Source of the DNA: JAIBJN01 sp963775395
GTDB lineage: Bacteria > Actinomycetota > Thermoleophilia > Gaiellales > Gaiellaceae
NCBI GenBank assembly: GCA_963775395.1
Contig: CAVZIX010000005.1
Location: 248,001-312,000 of the forward strand
DNA: 64,000 bases
Reading direction: 5' to 3'
Of the stretch, positions 8,232 through 16,514 are shown piece by piece (position 1 is the stretch's first letter; each line of letters opens with the position of its first letter). The notes under the pieces are model-generated. The model saw nothing but the letters and a program-made list of their open reading frames with translations, searched no databases and was not told the origin of the DNA. The position numbers and the translations under genes are program-made.

Positions 8232-8977
8232 GGATCGCCGCGCTCTACGACATCCACGGGAACCTGCCCGCGCTCGAGGCCGTGCTCGCCGAGGTCGAGG
8301 AGGCCGAGCCGGACGTCGTCGTGGTCGGCGGCGACATCGTCCTCGGTCCCATGCCGGGCGAGACGCTCGAGCTCCTCCTCGGGCTCGGCGAGCGCGCGCT
8401 CTTCGTCCGCGGAAACTGCGACCGGCTGATGGGTGAGGAGATCACCGAGGGCGGCCTCAACGCCGACCGCGCACGTTGGTCTGCGGAGCAGCTCGACCGG
8501 GGGCAGCGCGCCTGGCTCGCCGGGCTCCCCGACACGCAGTCGGTGGACGTGGACGGCCTCGGCCAGACGCTCTTCTGCCACGGGTCGCCGCGAAACGACG
8601 AGGAGATCCTGACCGCGATCTCCTCGGAGCTGCGCGTGGCGGAGGCAGTCGCGGGTGTCGCGGAGCAGACCGTGGTCTGCGGCCATACGCACGTGCAGTT
8701 CGACCGCGCGACCGCCGACAAGCGGCTCGTCAACGCGGGCAGCGTCGGCATGCCCTACGAGTCGCTCCCGGGTGCCTACTGGGCGCTCCTGGGCCCGGGC
8801 CTGGAGCTGCGCCGGACCGACTACGACCGCGCGGCCGCGGCGGAGGCCATACGCGCCACCGGCTTCCCGGACGCCGGCGAGTTCGCCGAGGAGAACGTCC
8901 TCACGGTCCCGAGCAGCCAGGAGGCAACGGAGCTCTTCGAGCGCATGGCCACCGCGGAGGCGCCGCCTAGCGAGTGA
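8228..8977 (+). CDS. Calcineurin-like metallophosphoesterase (YfcE/MJ0936 type)
   Basis: Dimetal phosphoesterase with the ordered motifs YDIHGNLPAL, GGDIVLGP, RGNCD, FCHGSPRND and CGHTHVQF, plus NAGSVGMP, typical of the single-domain MJ0936/YfcE branch. 249 residues. GTG start overlaps the upstream stop (GTGA). Cytoplasmic phosphodiesterase; the natural substrate of this subfamily is generally not known. Last gene of the run that starts with the UDG-like protein. Its 3' end overlaps the convergent methyltransferase gene by 11 bp. Confidence 0.9.
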   Translation: MRIAALYDIHGNLPALEAVLAEVEEAEPDVVVVGGDIVLGPMPGETLELLLGLGERALFVRGNCDRLMGEEITEGGLNADRARWSAEQLDRGQRAWLAGLPDTQSVDVDGLGQTLFCHGSPRNDEEILTAISSELRVAEAVAGVAEQTVVCGHTHVQFDRATADKRLVNAGSVGMPYESLPGAYWALLGPGLELRRTDYDRAAAAEAIRATGFPDAGEFAEENVLTVPSSQEATELFERMATAEAPPSE

Positions 8978-10328
8978 AGAGCGCGACCGTCTCCACGTGC
9001 GGCGTGTGCGGGAACATGTCGACGGGGCGGGCGCGCTCGAGGCGGTAGCCGAAGTCCTGCACCAGCTCCTTCGCGTTGCCCGCGAGGGTGGTCGGGTTGC
9101 AGGAGACGTAGACGAGTCGCGGGGCCTCGAGGGCGGCGATCCGGCGCACCGCCTTGCCGACGAGCCCGGCCCGCGGCGGGTCGACCACGATCACGTCGGG
9201 CGGGCCGGCGCGGTCGCGGAGCTCGTCGAGGTCGCGCGCGGCGTCCCCGGCGAAGAAGGCGGCGTTCGAGATCTCGTTGAGCCCGGCGTTCTCGACGGCG
9301 CAGGCAACGGATTCCTCCGAGTACTCGATTCCCCAGACGGTCAGCGCCTCGCGCGCGAGCGTGAGCCCGATCGTCCCGATGCCGCTGTAGAGGTCGTAGA
9401 CGGTCTCGTTCCCGGTCAACGCGGCGTACTCGCCGGCGAGGGCGTAGAGCACCTCGCACATCTCCGTGTTCGTCTGGAGGAAGGCGTTCGGGCGGACGCG
9501 GAAGCGCAGGCCGAGGATCTGCTCCTCGATCGCCTCGTCGCCCCAGAGGAGATCGGACGGCAGGTTCGTCACCTCGGCCGGAGTGTCGTTGACCGCCCAG
9601 TGGATGGAGCGCACCTCGGGAAACGCTCGCAGGGCCTCGATGAAGCCGTCGGCGCCCTGGAGGTCGCCCGGGGCGGTGACGAGCACAACCAGCGCCTGGC
9701 CGGTGTTCCGGCCCTCGCGGACGACCAGGTGGCGGAGATAGCCCTCCTGGCGCTCCTGGTCGAAGGCGGGCAGTCCTTCGGTCCGCGCCCACGCCTTCGT
9801 GGCCTCGCGGATCCCGTTGCCGAGGTCGGTCGTCAGCCAGCAGCGCTCGACGTCCAGGACCTCGTCCCAGCGGCCGGCGCGGTGGAAGCCGAGCCCGACC
9901 GTCCCGTCGTCGAGCGTCGTGAACGAATACTCGAGCTTGTTGCGGTAGTGGAAGACGGACGCCGCGGGCACGGCGGGCTCGAGGTCGACCTCGAGCCTCC
10001 CGATGCGCGCGAGGGAGTCGGCCACCTGGTGCGCCTTGGCATCGAGCTGCGCCTCGTAGGCGAGATCCTGGAAACGGCAGCCTCCGCACTCCGGGTAGTG
10101 CAAGCAAGGCGCCTCGACCCGCGGCGCACCCGGCTCGACGACGGCGACCGAGACCGCCTCCGCGTGGCTCTTCTTCACCTTCGTGACACGCGCGCGCACG
10201 ACGTCGCCGGGAAGCGCGCGGTTGACGAAGACGACGAACCCGTTCAGACGGGCGACGCCGCGCCCGCCGTAGGCGAGCGAGTCGATGCGGAGATCAATCT
10301 CCTGATCCTTCTTGACGGGGACGGCCAC
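8967..10328 (-). CDS. TrmA/RlmD-family RNA (uracil-5-)-methyltransferase
   Basis: SAM-dependent RNA m5U methyltransferase, 453 residues. An N-terminal TRAM-like domain (IDSLAYGGRGVARLNGFVVF, about residues 10-60) is followed by an Fe-S cysteine cluster (CLHYPECGGC), a SAM site (VYDLYSGIGTIGL), DPPRAGL, and the catalytic Cys in YVSCNPTTLAGN near the C-terminus. These define the RlmD/RlmC/TrmA group. Which U of rRNA or tRNA is modified cannot be decided from sequence. ATG start. Confidence 0.9.
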   Translation of the reverse strand: MAVPVKKDQEIDLRIDSLAYGGRGVARLNGFVVFVNRALPGDVVRARVTKVKKSHAEAVSVAVVEPGAPRVEAPCLHYPECGGCRFQDLAYEAQLDAKAHQVADSLARIGRLEVDLEPAVPAASVFHYRNKLEYSFTTLDDGTVGLGFHRAGRWDEVLDVERCWLTTDLGNGIREATKAWARTEGLPAFDQERQEGYLRHLVVREGRNTGQALVVLVTAPGDLQGADGFIEALRAFPEVRSIHWAVNDTPAEVTNLPSDLLWGDEAIEEQILGLRFRVRPNAFLQTNTEMCEVLYALAGEYAALTGNETVYDLYSGIGTIGLTLAREALTVWGIEYSEESVACAVENAGLNEISNAAFFAGDAARDLDELRDRAGPPDVIVVDPPRAGLVGKAVRRIAALEAPRLVYVSCNPTTLAGNAKELVQDFGYRLERARPVDMFPHTPHVETVALFTR

Positions 10329-10356
10329 CCGGAGAGCCTAGCCGCGCCCCGGCCGC

Positions 10357-10755
10357 CTACACGAGGCTCGTGACCAGAACCTTGCGCGTCCGCGGGCCGT
10401 CGAACTCGCAGAAGAAGATGCCCTGGTAGGTCCCCAGGGCGAGCTCGCCGTCCTTCAGCGGTACCAGCACCTGCGGCCCGACGACCGAGGCGCGAATGTG
10501 CGACGGGGCGTTGGGCCCGTCGGCGTCGACGTGCTTCCAGGACCAGCCGTCGTCGACGATGCCCTCGAGCGCCATCTCGAAGTCGTCGAGCAGGTCGGGA
10601 TCGATCTTCTCGTTGATGACGACGCCTGCCGTCGTGTGCGGGACATAGACGAGAGCCGCGGTTCCCTGAGCCTCCGAGCCGAGCGCCTCGCGCACCCCCG
10701 CTGTGATGTCCAGGAGCTGCGTCTTGCGTTCCGTCGTCAGCTGGATCTCCCGCAC
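10357..10755 (-). CDS. YjbQ / UPF0047 family protein (secondary thiamine-phosphate synthase type)
   Basis: A 132-residue single-domain protein with the family core VYVPHTTAGVVINEKIDPDL, DGWSWKHVDADGPNAPSHIR and the C-terminal GTYQGIFFCEFDGPR. Family members show weak thiamin-phosphate synthase activity, and the true role is unsettled. GTG at 10755 chosen because the protein then has the usual family length; the frame extends upstream without an alignable sequence. Divergent from the M3-like peptidase gene with only 22 bp between start codons. Confidence 0.88.
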   Translation of the reverse strand: MREIQLTTERKTQLLDITAGVREALGSEAQGTAALVYVPHTTAGVVINEKIDPDLLDDFEMALEGIVDDGWSWKHVDADGPNAPSHIRASVVGPQVLVPLKDGELALGTYQGIFFCEFDGPRTRKVLVTSLV

Positions 10756-10777
10756 GGGCGGGTATCCTACGCGACCC

Positions 10778-12268
10778 ATGGCGACGGCCCCTCCGAGAAG
10801 CCTCGAGGCATACCGCGACGAGGCAGACCGGTTCATCGCGGCCCTCGACGAGGAGCATTACCTCCACTACGCGGGGCTCAAGGAAGGGTTCGAGCTCGAG
10901 CCGATCTACGAGCGCTTCTCCGATCTGACGACACTCGAGGCGGCCTCGAGGCTCGCCGAGGCGGCAGGCGAGGGAGGCCACGGGGAGACCGAGCTCTGGC
11001 GCTTCGCCTGCGAGGGCTACCTGGGCAACCTGACCCGCGCCGAGGCGGAGGAGATCGCCGGCCTCGAGGCGTCGCTGACGGCGAGTGTGGACGGCGAGGA
11101 CATCCCCTACCGGATGCTCCGCCCCGCGATCGCGAACGAGCCCGACAGGGCCAAGCGGGAGCAGCTCGACGCCGCCCGTGTCGCGCTCACGCAGGAGCGG
11201 CTGACGCCGGGCTGGATCGCGCTGGACGAGAAGCGCCGCGAGGGCACCCGCGCGCTCGGCGCCCCGACCTACCGCGAGCTCTACGACCGCTTCGGGTTCC
11301 CGCTCGACGAGCTGGCCGAGCAGTGCCGCACGTTCCTGGCCGAGACCGAGGATCTCTACGTCGCCGCGTTCGACCCGCTCCTGCGGCGCCGGGCGGGCGT
11401 GTCGCTGGAGGAGGCACGGCGCTTCGACGTCCCGCGCGTCTTCCGCGCCAGCGAATGGGACGAGGGCTTCCCGGGCGACCGCATGGTGGCGGCGCTCGAG
11501 TGGACGCTCGACGGTCTGGGAATCGACCTGCGCTCGCAGGAGAACGTCCACCTCGATCTCGAGCCGCGCCCCAAGAAGAGCCCGCGCGCCTTCTGCGCTC
11601 CGATCGAGGTTCCCGGGCGCGTCATGCTCGTGATCAAGCCGATCGGCGGGCCCGACGACTGGCACGCGTTCTTCCACGAGGCCGGGCACACCGAGCACTT
11701 CGCCCACGTGTCGCCCGACCTCCCCGTCGAGTTCCGGCGGCTCGGCGACAACTCGGTCACCGAAGGCTGGGCGATGCTCCTCGAGCACCTCGTCAACGAC
11801 ACGGCCTGGCTCTCGCGGCGCCTCGACTTCGCAGGCCTGGACGACTTTGCCCGTGAGGCGGCTGTCGGGCTCCTCTACTTCGTGCGCCGGTATTCCGCGA
11901 AGCTCCTGTACGAGCTCGAGCTCCACGGCGACGTCGAGCTCGACGAGATGCCCGCGCGCTACGTCGAATGGCTGCGCGAGGCGACGAAGATCGAGCCCTC
12001 GCCGGTCGACTTCCTCGCCGACGTCGACGCGGGGTTCTATGCGTCGTGCTACCTGCGCGCCTGGGCGCTCCACGCGCAGCTTCGGTCGTTCCTGCGCGAG
12101 GAGTTCGGGCGCGCCTGGTTCACGCGGCCGGAGGCAGGCTCCTTGCTGAAGGAGCTCTGGAGCGAGGGCCAGCGGCTGACTGCGGCCGAGCTGCTGGACC
12201 AGGTGGCGGGAGCTCGTCTCGAGCTGGGGGCCGTGACCGAGCGAATCCGCGAGGAGGTGTCCGCATGA
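10778..12268 (+). CDS. M3-like zinc metallopeptidase (gluzincin)
   Basis: Soluble protein of 496 residues, helical, with the active-site motif HEAGH at about residue 300. The downstream glutamate lies in NSVTEGWAML, as in M3 (thimet/oligoendopeptidase-like) peptidases. No signal peptide, so probably cytoplasmic oligopeptide hydrolysis. Some homologues are annotated as M3 carboxypeptidases; the exact specificity is not visible. ATG 10 nt after a TATCCT -10-like hexamer (10763-10768), suggesting leaderless transcription. The stop overlaps the next start as ATGA. Confidence 0.82.
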   Translation: MATAPPRSLEAYRDEADRFIAALDEEHYLHYAGLKEGFELEPIYERFSDLTTLEAASRLAEAAGEGGHGETELWRFACEGYLGNLTRAEAEEIAGLEASLTASVDGEDIPYRMLRPAIANEPDRAKREQLDAARVALTQERLTPGWIALDEKRREGTRALGAPTYRELYDRFGFPLDELAEQCRTFLAETEDLYVAAFDPLLRRRAGVSLEEARRFDVPRVFRASEWDEGFPGDRMVAALEWTLDGLGIDLRSQENVHLDLEPRPKKSPRAFCAPIEVPGRVMLVIKPIGGPDDWHAFFHEAGHTEHFAHVSPDLPVEFRRLGDNSVTEGWAMLLEHLVNDTAWLSRRLDFAGLDDFAREAAVGLLYFVRRYSAKLLYELELHGDVELDEMPARYVEWLREATKIEPSPVDFLADVDAGFYASCYLRAWALHAQLRSFLREEFGRAWFTRPEAGSLLKELWSEGQRLTAAELLDQVAGARLELGAVTERIREEVSA

Positions 12269-13605
12269 GGCGCGTCGTCATCGCCGGAGCGGCCGGCCGC
12301 GACTTCCACAACTTCAACGTGGTCTACCGGGGCCGCGAGGACGTCGAGGTCGTGGCATTCACCGCCACCCAGATCCCGGACATCGAGGGCCGCGTCTACC
12401 CGGCTGCCCTCGCGGGCGAGCGCTACCCGAAGGGGATCCCGATCTTTCCGGAGGAGGAGCTCGCCGACCTCATCCGTCGCGAGAACGTGGACGAGGTCGT
12501 CTTCGCGTACTCGGACGTGACCCACGAGCACGTCATGCACGTCGGCTCGCTGGCCATGGCCGCCGGGGCGGACTACGAGCTGCTCGGCCCGCGCGCGACG
12601 ATGATCCCCTCGGACAAGCCGGTCGTCGCCATCTGCGCCGTGCGGACGGGATCTGGCAAGAGCCAGACGACCCGCTATGTCGCCGGGCTCCTCCACGAGG
12701 CGGGCAAGCGCGTGGCCGTCCTCCGCCACCCGATGCCCTACGGCGACCTGACGCAGCAGGCGGTCCAGCGCTTCGAGCGCTACGAGGACCTCGACGCCGC
12801 CGAGTGCACGATCGAGGAGCGCGAGGAGTACGAGCCGCACCTCGCCGAGGGCAACCTCGTCTTCGCGGGCATCGACTACGCGGCGATCCTCTCCCGCGCG
12901 GAGGAGGAAGCCGACGTGATCGTGTGGGACGGTGGCAACAACGACACGCCGTTCATCAAGCCCGACCTCCACATCGTCGTCTGCGACCCGCACCGGCCCG
13001 GGCACGAGCTCCGCTACCACCCGGGAGAGACGAACCTGCGCATGGCCGACGTCTGCGTCGTGAACAAGACGGATACGGCCCCGCCGGAGGGCGTCGAGGC
13101 CGTGCTCGACTCGATCCACCGGCTCAACCCCGAGGCCGACGTCGTCCTCGCCGCCTCGCCCTTCCACGTCGAGGACGGGCGCACCGACGAGATTCGCGGC
13201 AAGCGCGTGCTCGCCGTCGAGGACGGCCCGACGCTGACCCACGGCGAGATGACCTACGGCGCCGCCGTGCTCGCCGCGAAGCAGCACGGCGCGGCCGGGC
13301 TCGTCGACCCGCGGCCGTTCGCCGTCGGCTCGATCCAGAAGACGTTCGAGGCCTACCCGCACGTCGCCGAGCTCCTGCCGGCGATGGGCTACGGGCGCAA
13401 GCAGATGGAGGAGCTGCGGGAGACGATCACCAGCTCGGACGCCGACCTCGTCCTCATCGGGACGCCGATCGACCTCCGCCGCGTCATCGACATCGACAAG
13501 CCGGCCCTGCGGGTCACGTACCGCCTCCAGGAGCTCGGCGAGCCGACGCTGACCTCGATCCTCGAGTCCCGCGGCATCATCGAGCCGAGCACGGCGCTCG
13601 CCTGA
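12265..13605 (+). CDS. COG2403 predicted GTPase / cyclic 2,3-diphosphoglycerate synthetase-like
   Basis: 446 residues. The N-terminal Rossmann-like segment (AGAAGRDFHNFN, FTATQIPDI, YPKGIPIFPEEEL) is followed by a P-loop-like TGSGKSQTTRYVAGLL and VVNKTDTA, a GTPase-type NKxD. This combination defines COG2403, often annotated as cyclic 2,3-diphosphoglycerate synthetase, though activity in bacteria is not established. It has GAGGAGG upstream and overlaps the M3-like gene (ATGA). It precedes carbamate kinase by about 19 bp, so a link to carbamoyl-phosphate or acyl-phosphate metabolism is inferred. Confidence 0.85.
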   Translation: MRRVVIAGAAGRDFHNFNVVYRGREDVEVVAFTATQIPDIEGRVYPAALAGERYPKGIPIFPEEELADLIRRENVDEVVFAYSDVTHEHVMHVGSLAMAAGADYELLGPRATMIPSDKPVVAICAVRTGSGKSQTTRYVAGLLHEAGKRVAVLRHPMPYGDLTQQAVQRFERYEDLDAAECTIEEREEYEPHLAEGNLVFAGIDYAAILSRAEEEADVIVWDGGNNDTPFIKPDLHIVVCDPHRPGHELRYHPGETNLRMADVCVVNKTDTAPPEGVEAVLDSIHRLNPEADVVLAASPFHVEDGRTDEIRGKRVLAVEDGPTLTHGEMTYGAAVLAAKQHGAAGLVDPRPFAVGSIQKTFEAYPHVAELLPAMGYGRKQMEELRETITSSDADLVLIGTPIDLRRVIDIDKPALRVTYRLQELGEPTLTSILESRGIIEPSTALA

Positions 13606-13624
13606 CCGGCGCGGAGAGCTCAAC

Positions 13625-14534
13625 GTGCTGACCGTCCTCGCGCTCGGGGGGAACGCGCTCCTCGGCCCGGGGCAACGCGGGACGGCCGCCGAACACCGTG
13701 CGAACCTGGCGACGACGTTCGCGGCAGTCGCGCCGCTGCTCGAGGGCGAGCTCGTGGTCACGCACGGCAACGGCCCGCAGGTGGGGAACGAGCTCCTGCG
13801 CCAGGAGCTTGCGGCCGCCGAGGCGCCGCCGCTGCCGCTCTGGGTCGCCGTCGCGCAGACGCAGGCCGAGATCGGGACCCTGGCGGCGGCCGAGCTCGCG
13901 CCCGTCACCCACCGGCCGGTCGTCGTCGTGACGACGCACGTCGTCGTCGATCCGGCCGACCCCGCGTTCGACAACCCGACGAAGCCAATCGGCCCCTACT
14001 ATCACCGCCCGCGGGCGGAGGAGCTGGAGCGCGACCGCGGCTGGACACTCCGCGAGGACGCGGGGCGCGGCTGGCGCCGGGTCGTTCCCTCGCCGCGGCC
14101 GCTCGAGGTCGTCGAGCTCGAGGCCGTGCGCACGCTGCTCGCCGCAGGCCAGCTCGCGATCGCGGTCGGCGGCGGCGGCATCCCCGTGGTGCGCCGCGAC
14201 GACGGATTCGACGGGATCGACGCGGTCATCGACAAGGACCATGCCTCCGCCCTCCTCGCGGTCGGCCTCGGCGCCGAGCGGCTGGTCGTCCTCACCCAGG
14301 TGCCTGGGGTCTACCGCGAGTTCGGCCAGGACGAGGAGCCCGGCGAGCCGATCGCCGAGCTGAGCCCCGACGCGCGACGCGGACATCGTGGAGACGCTTC
14401 CCGCCGGCAGCATGCGCCCGAAGGTCGAGGCCGCGTTCGCGTTCGTGAACGAGACGGGCGGCGAGGCGCTGATCACGAGCGCCGAGGCTGTCCGGAACGG
14501 CCAGGCCGGAACCCGAATTAGGATGCGCGCGTGA
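13625..14534 (+). CDS. arcC: Carbamate kinase, C-terminus out of frame by one base
   Basis: Carbamate + ATP to carbamoyl phosphate, physiologically mostly run backwards to make ATP. Motifs: ALGGNALLGPGQRGT, VTHGNGPQVGN, DNPTKPIGPYY, AVGGGGIPVV, VIDKDHASALLA and LTQVPGVY. The original frame degenerates after IAELSPDA. Skipping one base near 14375 continues with ADIVETLPAGSMRPKVEAA and ends at 14534. That end gives a GTGA overlap with the next gene and the correct family C-terminus, which argues strongly that the extra base is spurious or recent. GTG start; about 302 residues when repaired. Confidence 0.88.
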
Positions 14535-15469
14535 TTCCGGCACACCTGAAGGGCCGCGACTTCCTCCGTGTCAACGACTGGACGCCGGAGGAGCTCGTCC
14601 TCGTGCTCGACCACGCCGACCGCCTGAAGGCGCGGCAGCGCGAGCGCGTGCCCCACCCGCTCCTCGAGGGCCGCTCGGTGGGGATGATCTTCCAGAAGCC
14701 GTCCACCCGGACGAGGGTGAGCTTCGAGGTCGGAATCGCCCAGCTGGGCGGCACGGGACTGTACCTCGCCTCCGGCGACCTCCAGCTCGGGCGTGGGGAG
14801 ACGATCAAGGACACCGCAGTCGTGCTCTCGCGCTATCTGAACGGGATCATGATCCGCACGTTCAAGCAGGCGGACGTGGACGAGCTCGCCGAGCACGCCG
14901 ACATTCCGGTCATCAACGGACTCACGGACGAGTTCCATCCGTGCCAGGCGCTCGCCGACGTCATGACCATCCGCGAGCGGTTCGGCGGTTTCGAGGGGGT
15001 GCGCGTTGCCTACCTCGGGGACGGCAACAACGTCTGCCACTCCGTGATGGTCGCCTGCGGGAAGCTCGGCATGGACTTCGTCGCCGCGACCCCGGCCGGC
15101 TATGAGCCGTCAGAGGAGGTCGTTGGCTGGGCCCGGACGGCTGCGAACGTCGCCGGCTCGTCGGTCGAGCTCACGAACGACCCCCGCGCAGCGGCGAGCG
15201 GCGCCGACGTCCTCTACACGGACGTCTGGACGAGCATGGGCCAGGACGAGCAGCGCGAGAAGCGTCTCGCCGACCTCGCGGGGTACGACATCGACCAGGA
15301 CATGGTCGCCCTGGGAAGCGAGCGCGCGATCGTCCTCCACTGCCTCCCCGCGCACTACGGCGAGGAGATCACCGAAGACGTGCTGTACGGGCCCAGCTCG
15401 GCCGCCTGGGATCAGGCGGAGAACCGCCTGCACGCTCAGAAGGCCCTGATGGCGCTCATCATCAAGTAG
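14531..15469 (+). CDS. argF: Ornithine carbamoyltransferase
   Basis: Interconverts carbamoyl phosphate + ornithine and citrulline. All signature motifs are present: FQKPSTRTRVSFE (carbamoyl-phosphate loop), DEFHPCQALAD, YLGDGNNVCHS and HCLPAHYGEEIT (ornithine side, Cys-Leu-Pro). 312 residues. GTG start overlaps the repaired carbamate kinase stop. Pairing with carbamate kinase suggests the catabolic direction (citrulline to carbamoyl phosphate to ATP), as in arginine fermentation, but no arginine deiminase is in the window; an anabolic argF role cannot be excluded. Confidence 0.93.
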   Translation: MIPAHLKGRDFLRVNDWTPEELVLVLDHADRLKARQRERVPHPLLEGRSVGMIFQKPSTRTRVSFEVGIAQLGGTGLYLASGDLQLGRGETIKDTAVVLSRYLNGIMIRTFKQADVDELAEHADIPVINGLTDEFHPCQALADVMTIRERFGGFEGVRVAYLGDGNNVCHSVMVACGKLGMDFVAATPAGYEPSEEVVGWARTAANVAGSSVELTNDPRAAASGADVLYTDVWTSMGQDEQREKRLADLAGYDIDQDMVALGSERAIVLHCLPAHYGEEITEDVLYGPSSAAWDQAENRLHAQKALMALIIK

Positions 15470-15481
15470 GCCGGCAACCTC

Positions 15482-16174
15482 GTGCTCCCGCTCCGGGACA
15501 ACCTCCCGACGCGGCGGTTCCCGGTCGTGACCGTCGCCCTGATCGCCGCGAACATCGTCGTGTTCGTGCTCTACCAGGGCGCCGGCGAGGGCGAGGGCTT
15601 CTTCTCCTCGGTCGACGACTTCGCGTTCCGGCCGTGCGAGGTCGAGGAGTCCTGCCCGACCGCGGGCGAAGGCTGGCTCGTCACCCTCTTCAGCTCGATG
15701 TTCCTGCACGCCGACTGGCTCCACCTGCTCGGGAACATGCTCTTCCTCTGGATCTTCGGGAACAACGTAGAGGACACGTTCGGCCGGCCGCGCTTCGTCG
15801 CCTTCTACGTGCTCGGCGGGGTCGCCGCGATGGCGACGCAGTCCGCTGTCACGCTCGTGTTCGGTACCCAGGCGGACGCATCGATTCCGAATCTCGGCGC
15901 CAGCGGGGCCATCTCGGCCGTGCTCGGCGCCTACTTCGTCCTCTTCCGGCACGGGTACGTGCTCACGTACGTGTTCCCGTTCTTCATCTTCCCCCTCCCT
16001 GCGTTCCTCTTCCTCGGCATCTACTTCGTCCTGCAGGCCTTCGTGGGCGGCCTGTCCTTCGTGGGCGCGCAGGAGAGCGGCGGGGTCGCCTATTTCGCGC
16101 ACATCGGCGGCATCGTCTTCGGCATCCTGACCGCGCGAGCCTTCGCCGCGGGCCGGCCGCGGGCGAGATACTGA
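15482..16174 (+). CDS. Rhomboid-family intramembrane serine protease
   Basis: A membrane protein of about 230 residues with six hydrophobic segments. HADWLHLLGNMLFLWIFG (His and Asn of the oxyanion region) is followed by the catalytic Ser in GASGAISAVLGAY and the His in YFAHIGGIVFG. This is the complete Ser-His dyad, so an active protease is likely. GTG start 12 bp after argF, and the zincin gene follows 4 bp later. Substrates unknown. Confidence 0.92.
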   Translation: MLPLRDNLPTRRFPVVTVALIAANIVVFVLYQGAGEGEGFFSSVDDFAFRPCEVEESCPTAGEGWLVTLFSSMFLHADWLHLLGNMLFLWIFGNNVEDTFGRPRFVAFYVLGGVAAMATQSAVTLVFGTQADASIPNLGASGAISAVLGAYFVLFRHGYVLTYVFPFFIFPLPAFLFLGIYFVLQAFVGGLSFVGAQESGGVAYFAHIGGIVFGILTARAFAAGRPRARY

Positions 16175-16178
16175 GGAC

Positions 16179-16514
16179 ATGACCTTCGAGGACCACGTCC
16201 GGTCGGCGCTCGACTCGCTCCCGCCCAAGCTCCGCGACGCGATGTCGAACGTCGAGATCGTCGTCGAGGACGAGAACGACGAGGATCCCGACCTCTTCGG
16301 CCTCTACCTCGGCATCCCGCTGACCGAGCGGGGGATCGACGGCTACGACGGGGCGCTACCGGACAAGATCGCCATCTACCGGATCCCGCTGGAGGATGAG
16401 TTCGGCGACGACCCGGCGCTGCTCGAGGACGAGATCCGCATAACCGTCGTCCACGAGATCGCCCACCACTTCGGGATCGACGAAGACCGGATCGCCGAGC
16501 TCGGCTGGGCCTAG
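16179..16514 (+). CDS. Zincin-like metallopeptidase family protein (PF06262)
   Basis: A small 111-residue protein consisting of one domain with the motif VVHEIAHHFGIDEDRI (HExxHxxGxxD-type), typical of the short actinobacterial zincin-like family. No signal or membrane segment. ATG start right after the rhomboid stop. The 3' end overlaps the convergent antiporter gene by 4 bp (CTAG shared between the two stops). Target unknown. Confidence 0.85.
   Translation: MTFEDHVRSALDSLPPKLRDAMSNVEIVVEDENDEDPDLFGLYLGIPLTERGIDGYDGALPDKIAIYRIPLEDEFGDDPALLEDEIRITVVHEIAHHFGIDEDRIAELGWA

Noticed and set aside
12265..13605. Calling this gene a proven cyclic 2,3-diphosphoglycerate synthetase
   Set aside because: Family membership (COG2403) is clear but the reaction is not established for bacterial members; context points to carbamoyl-phosphate genes.
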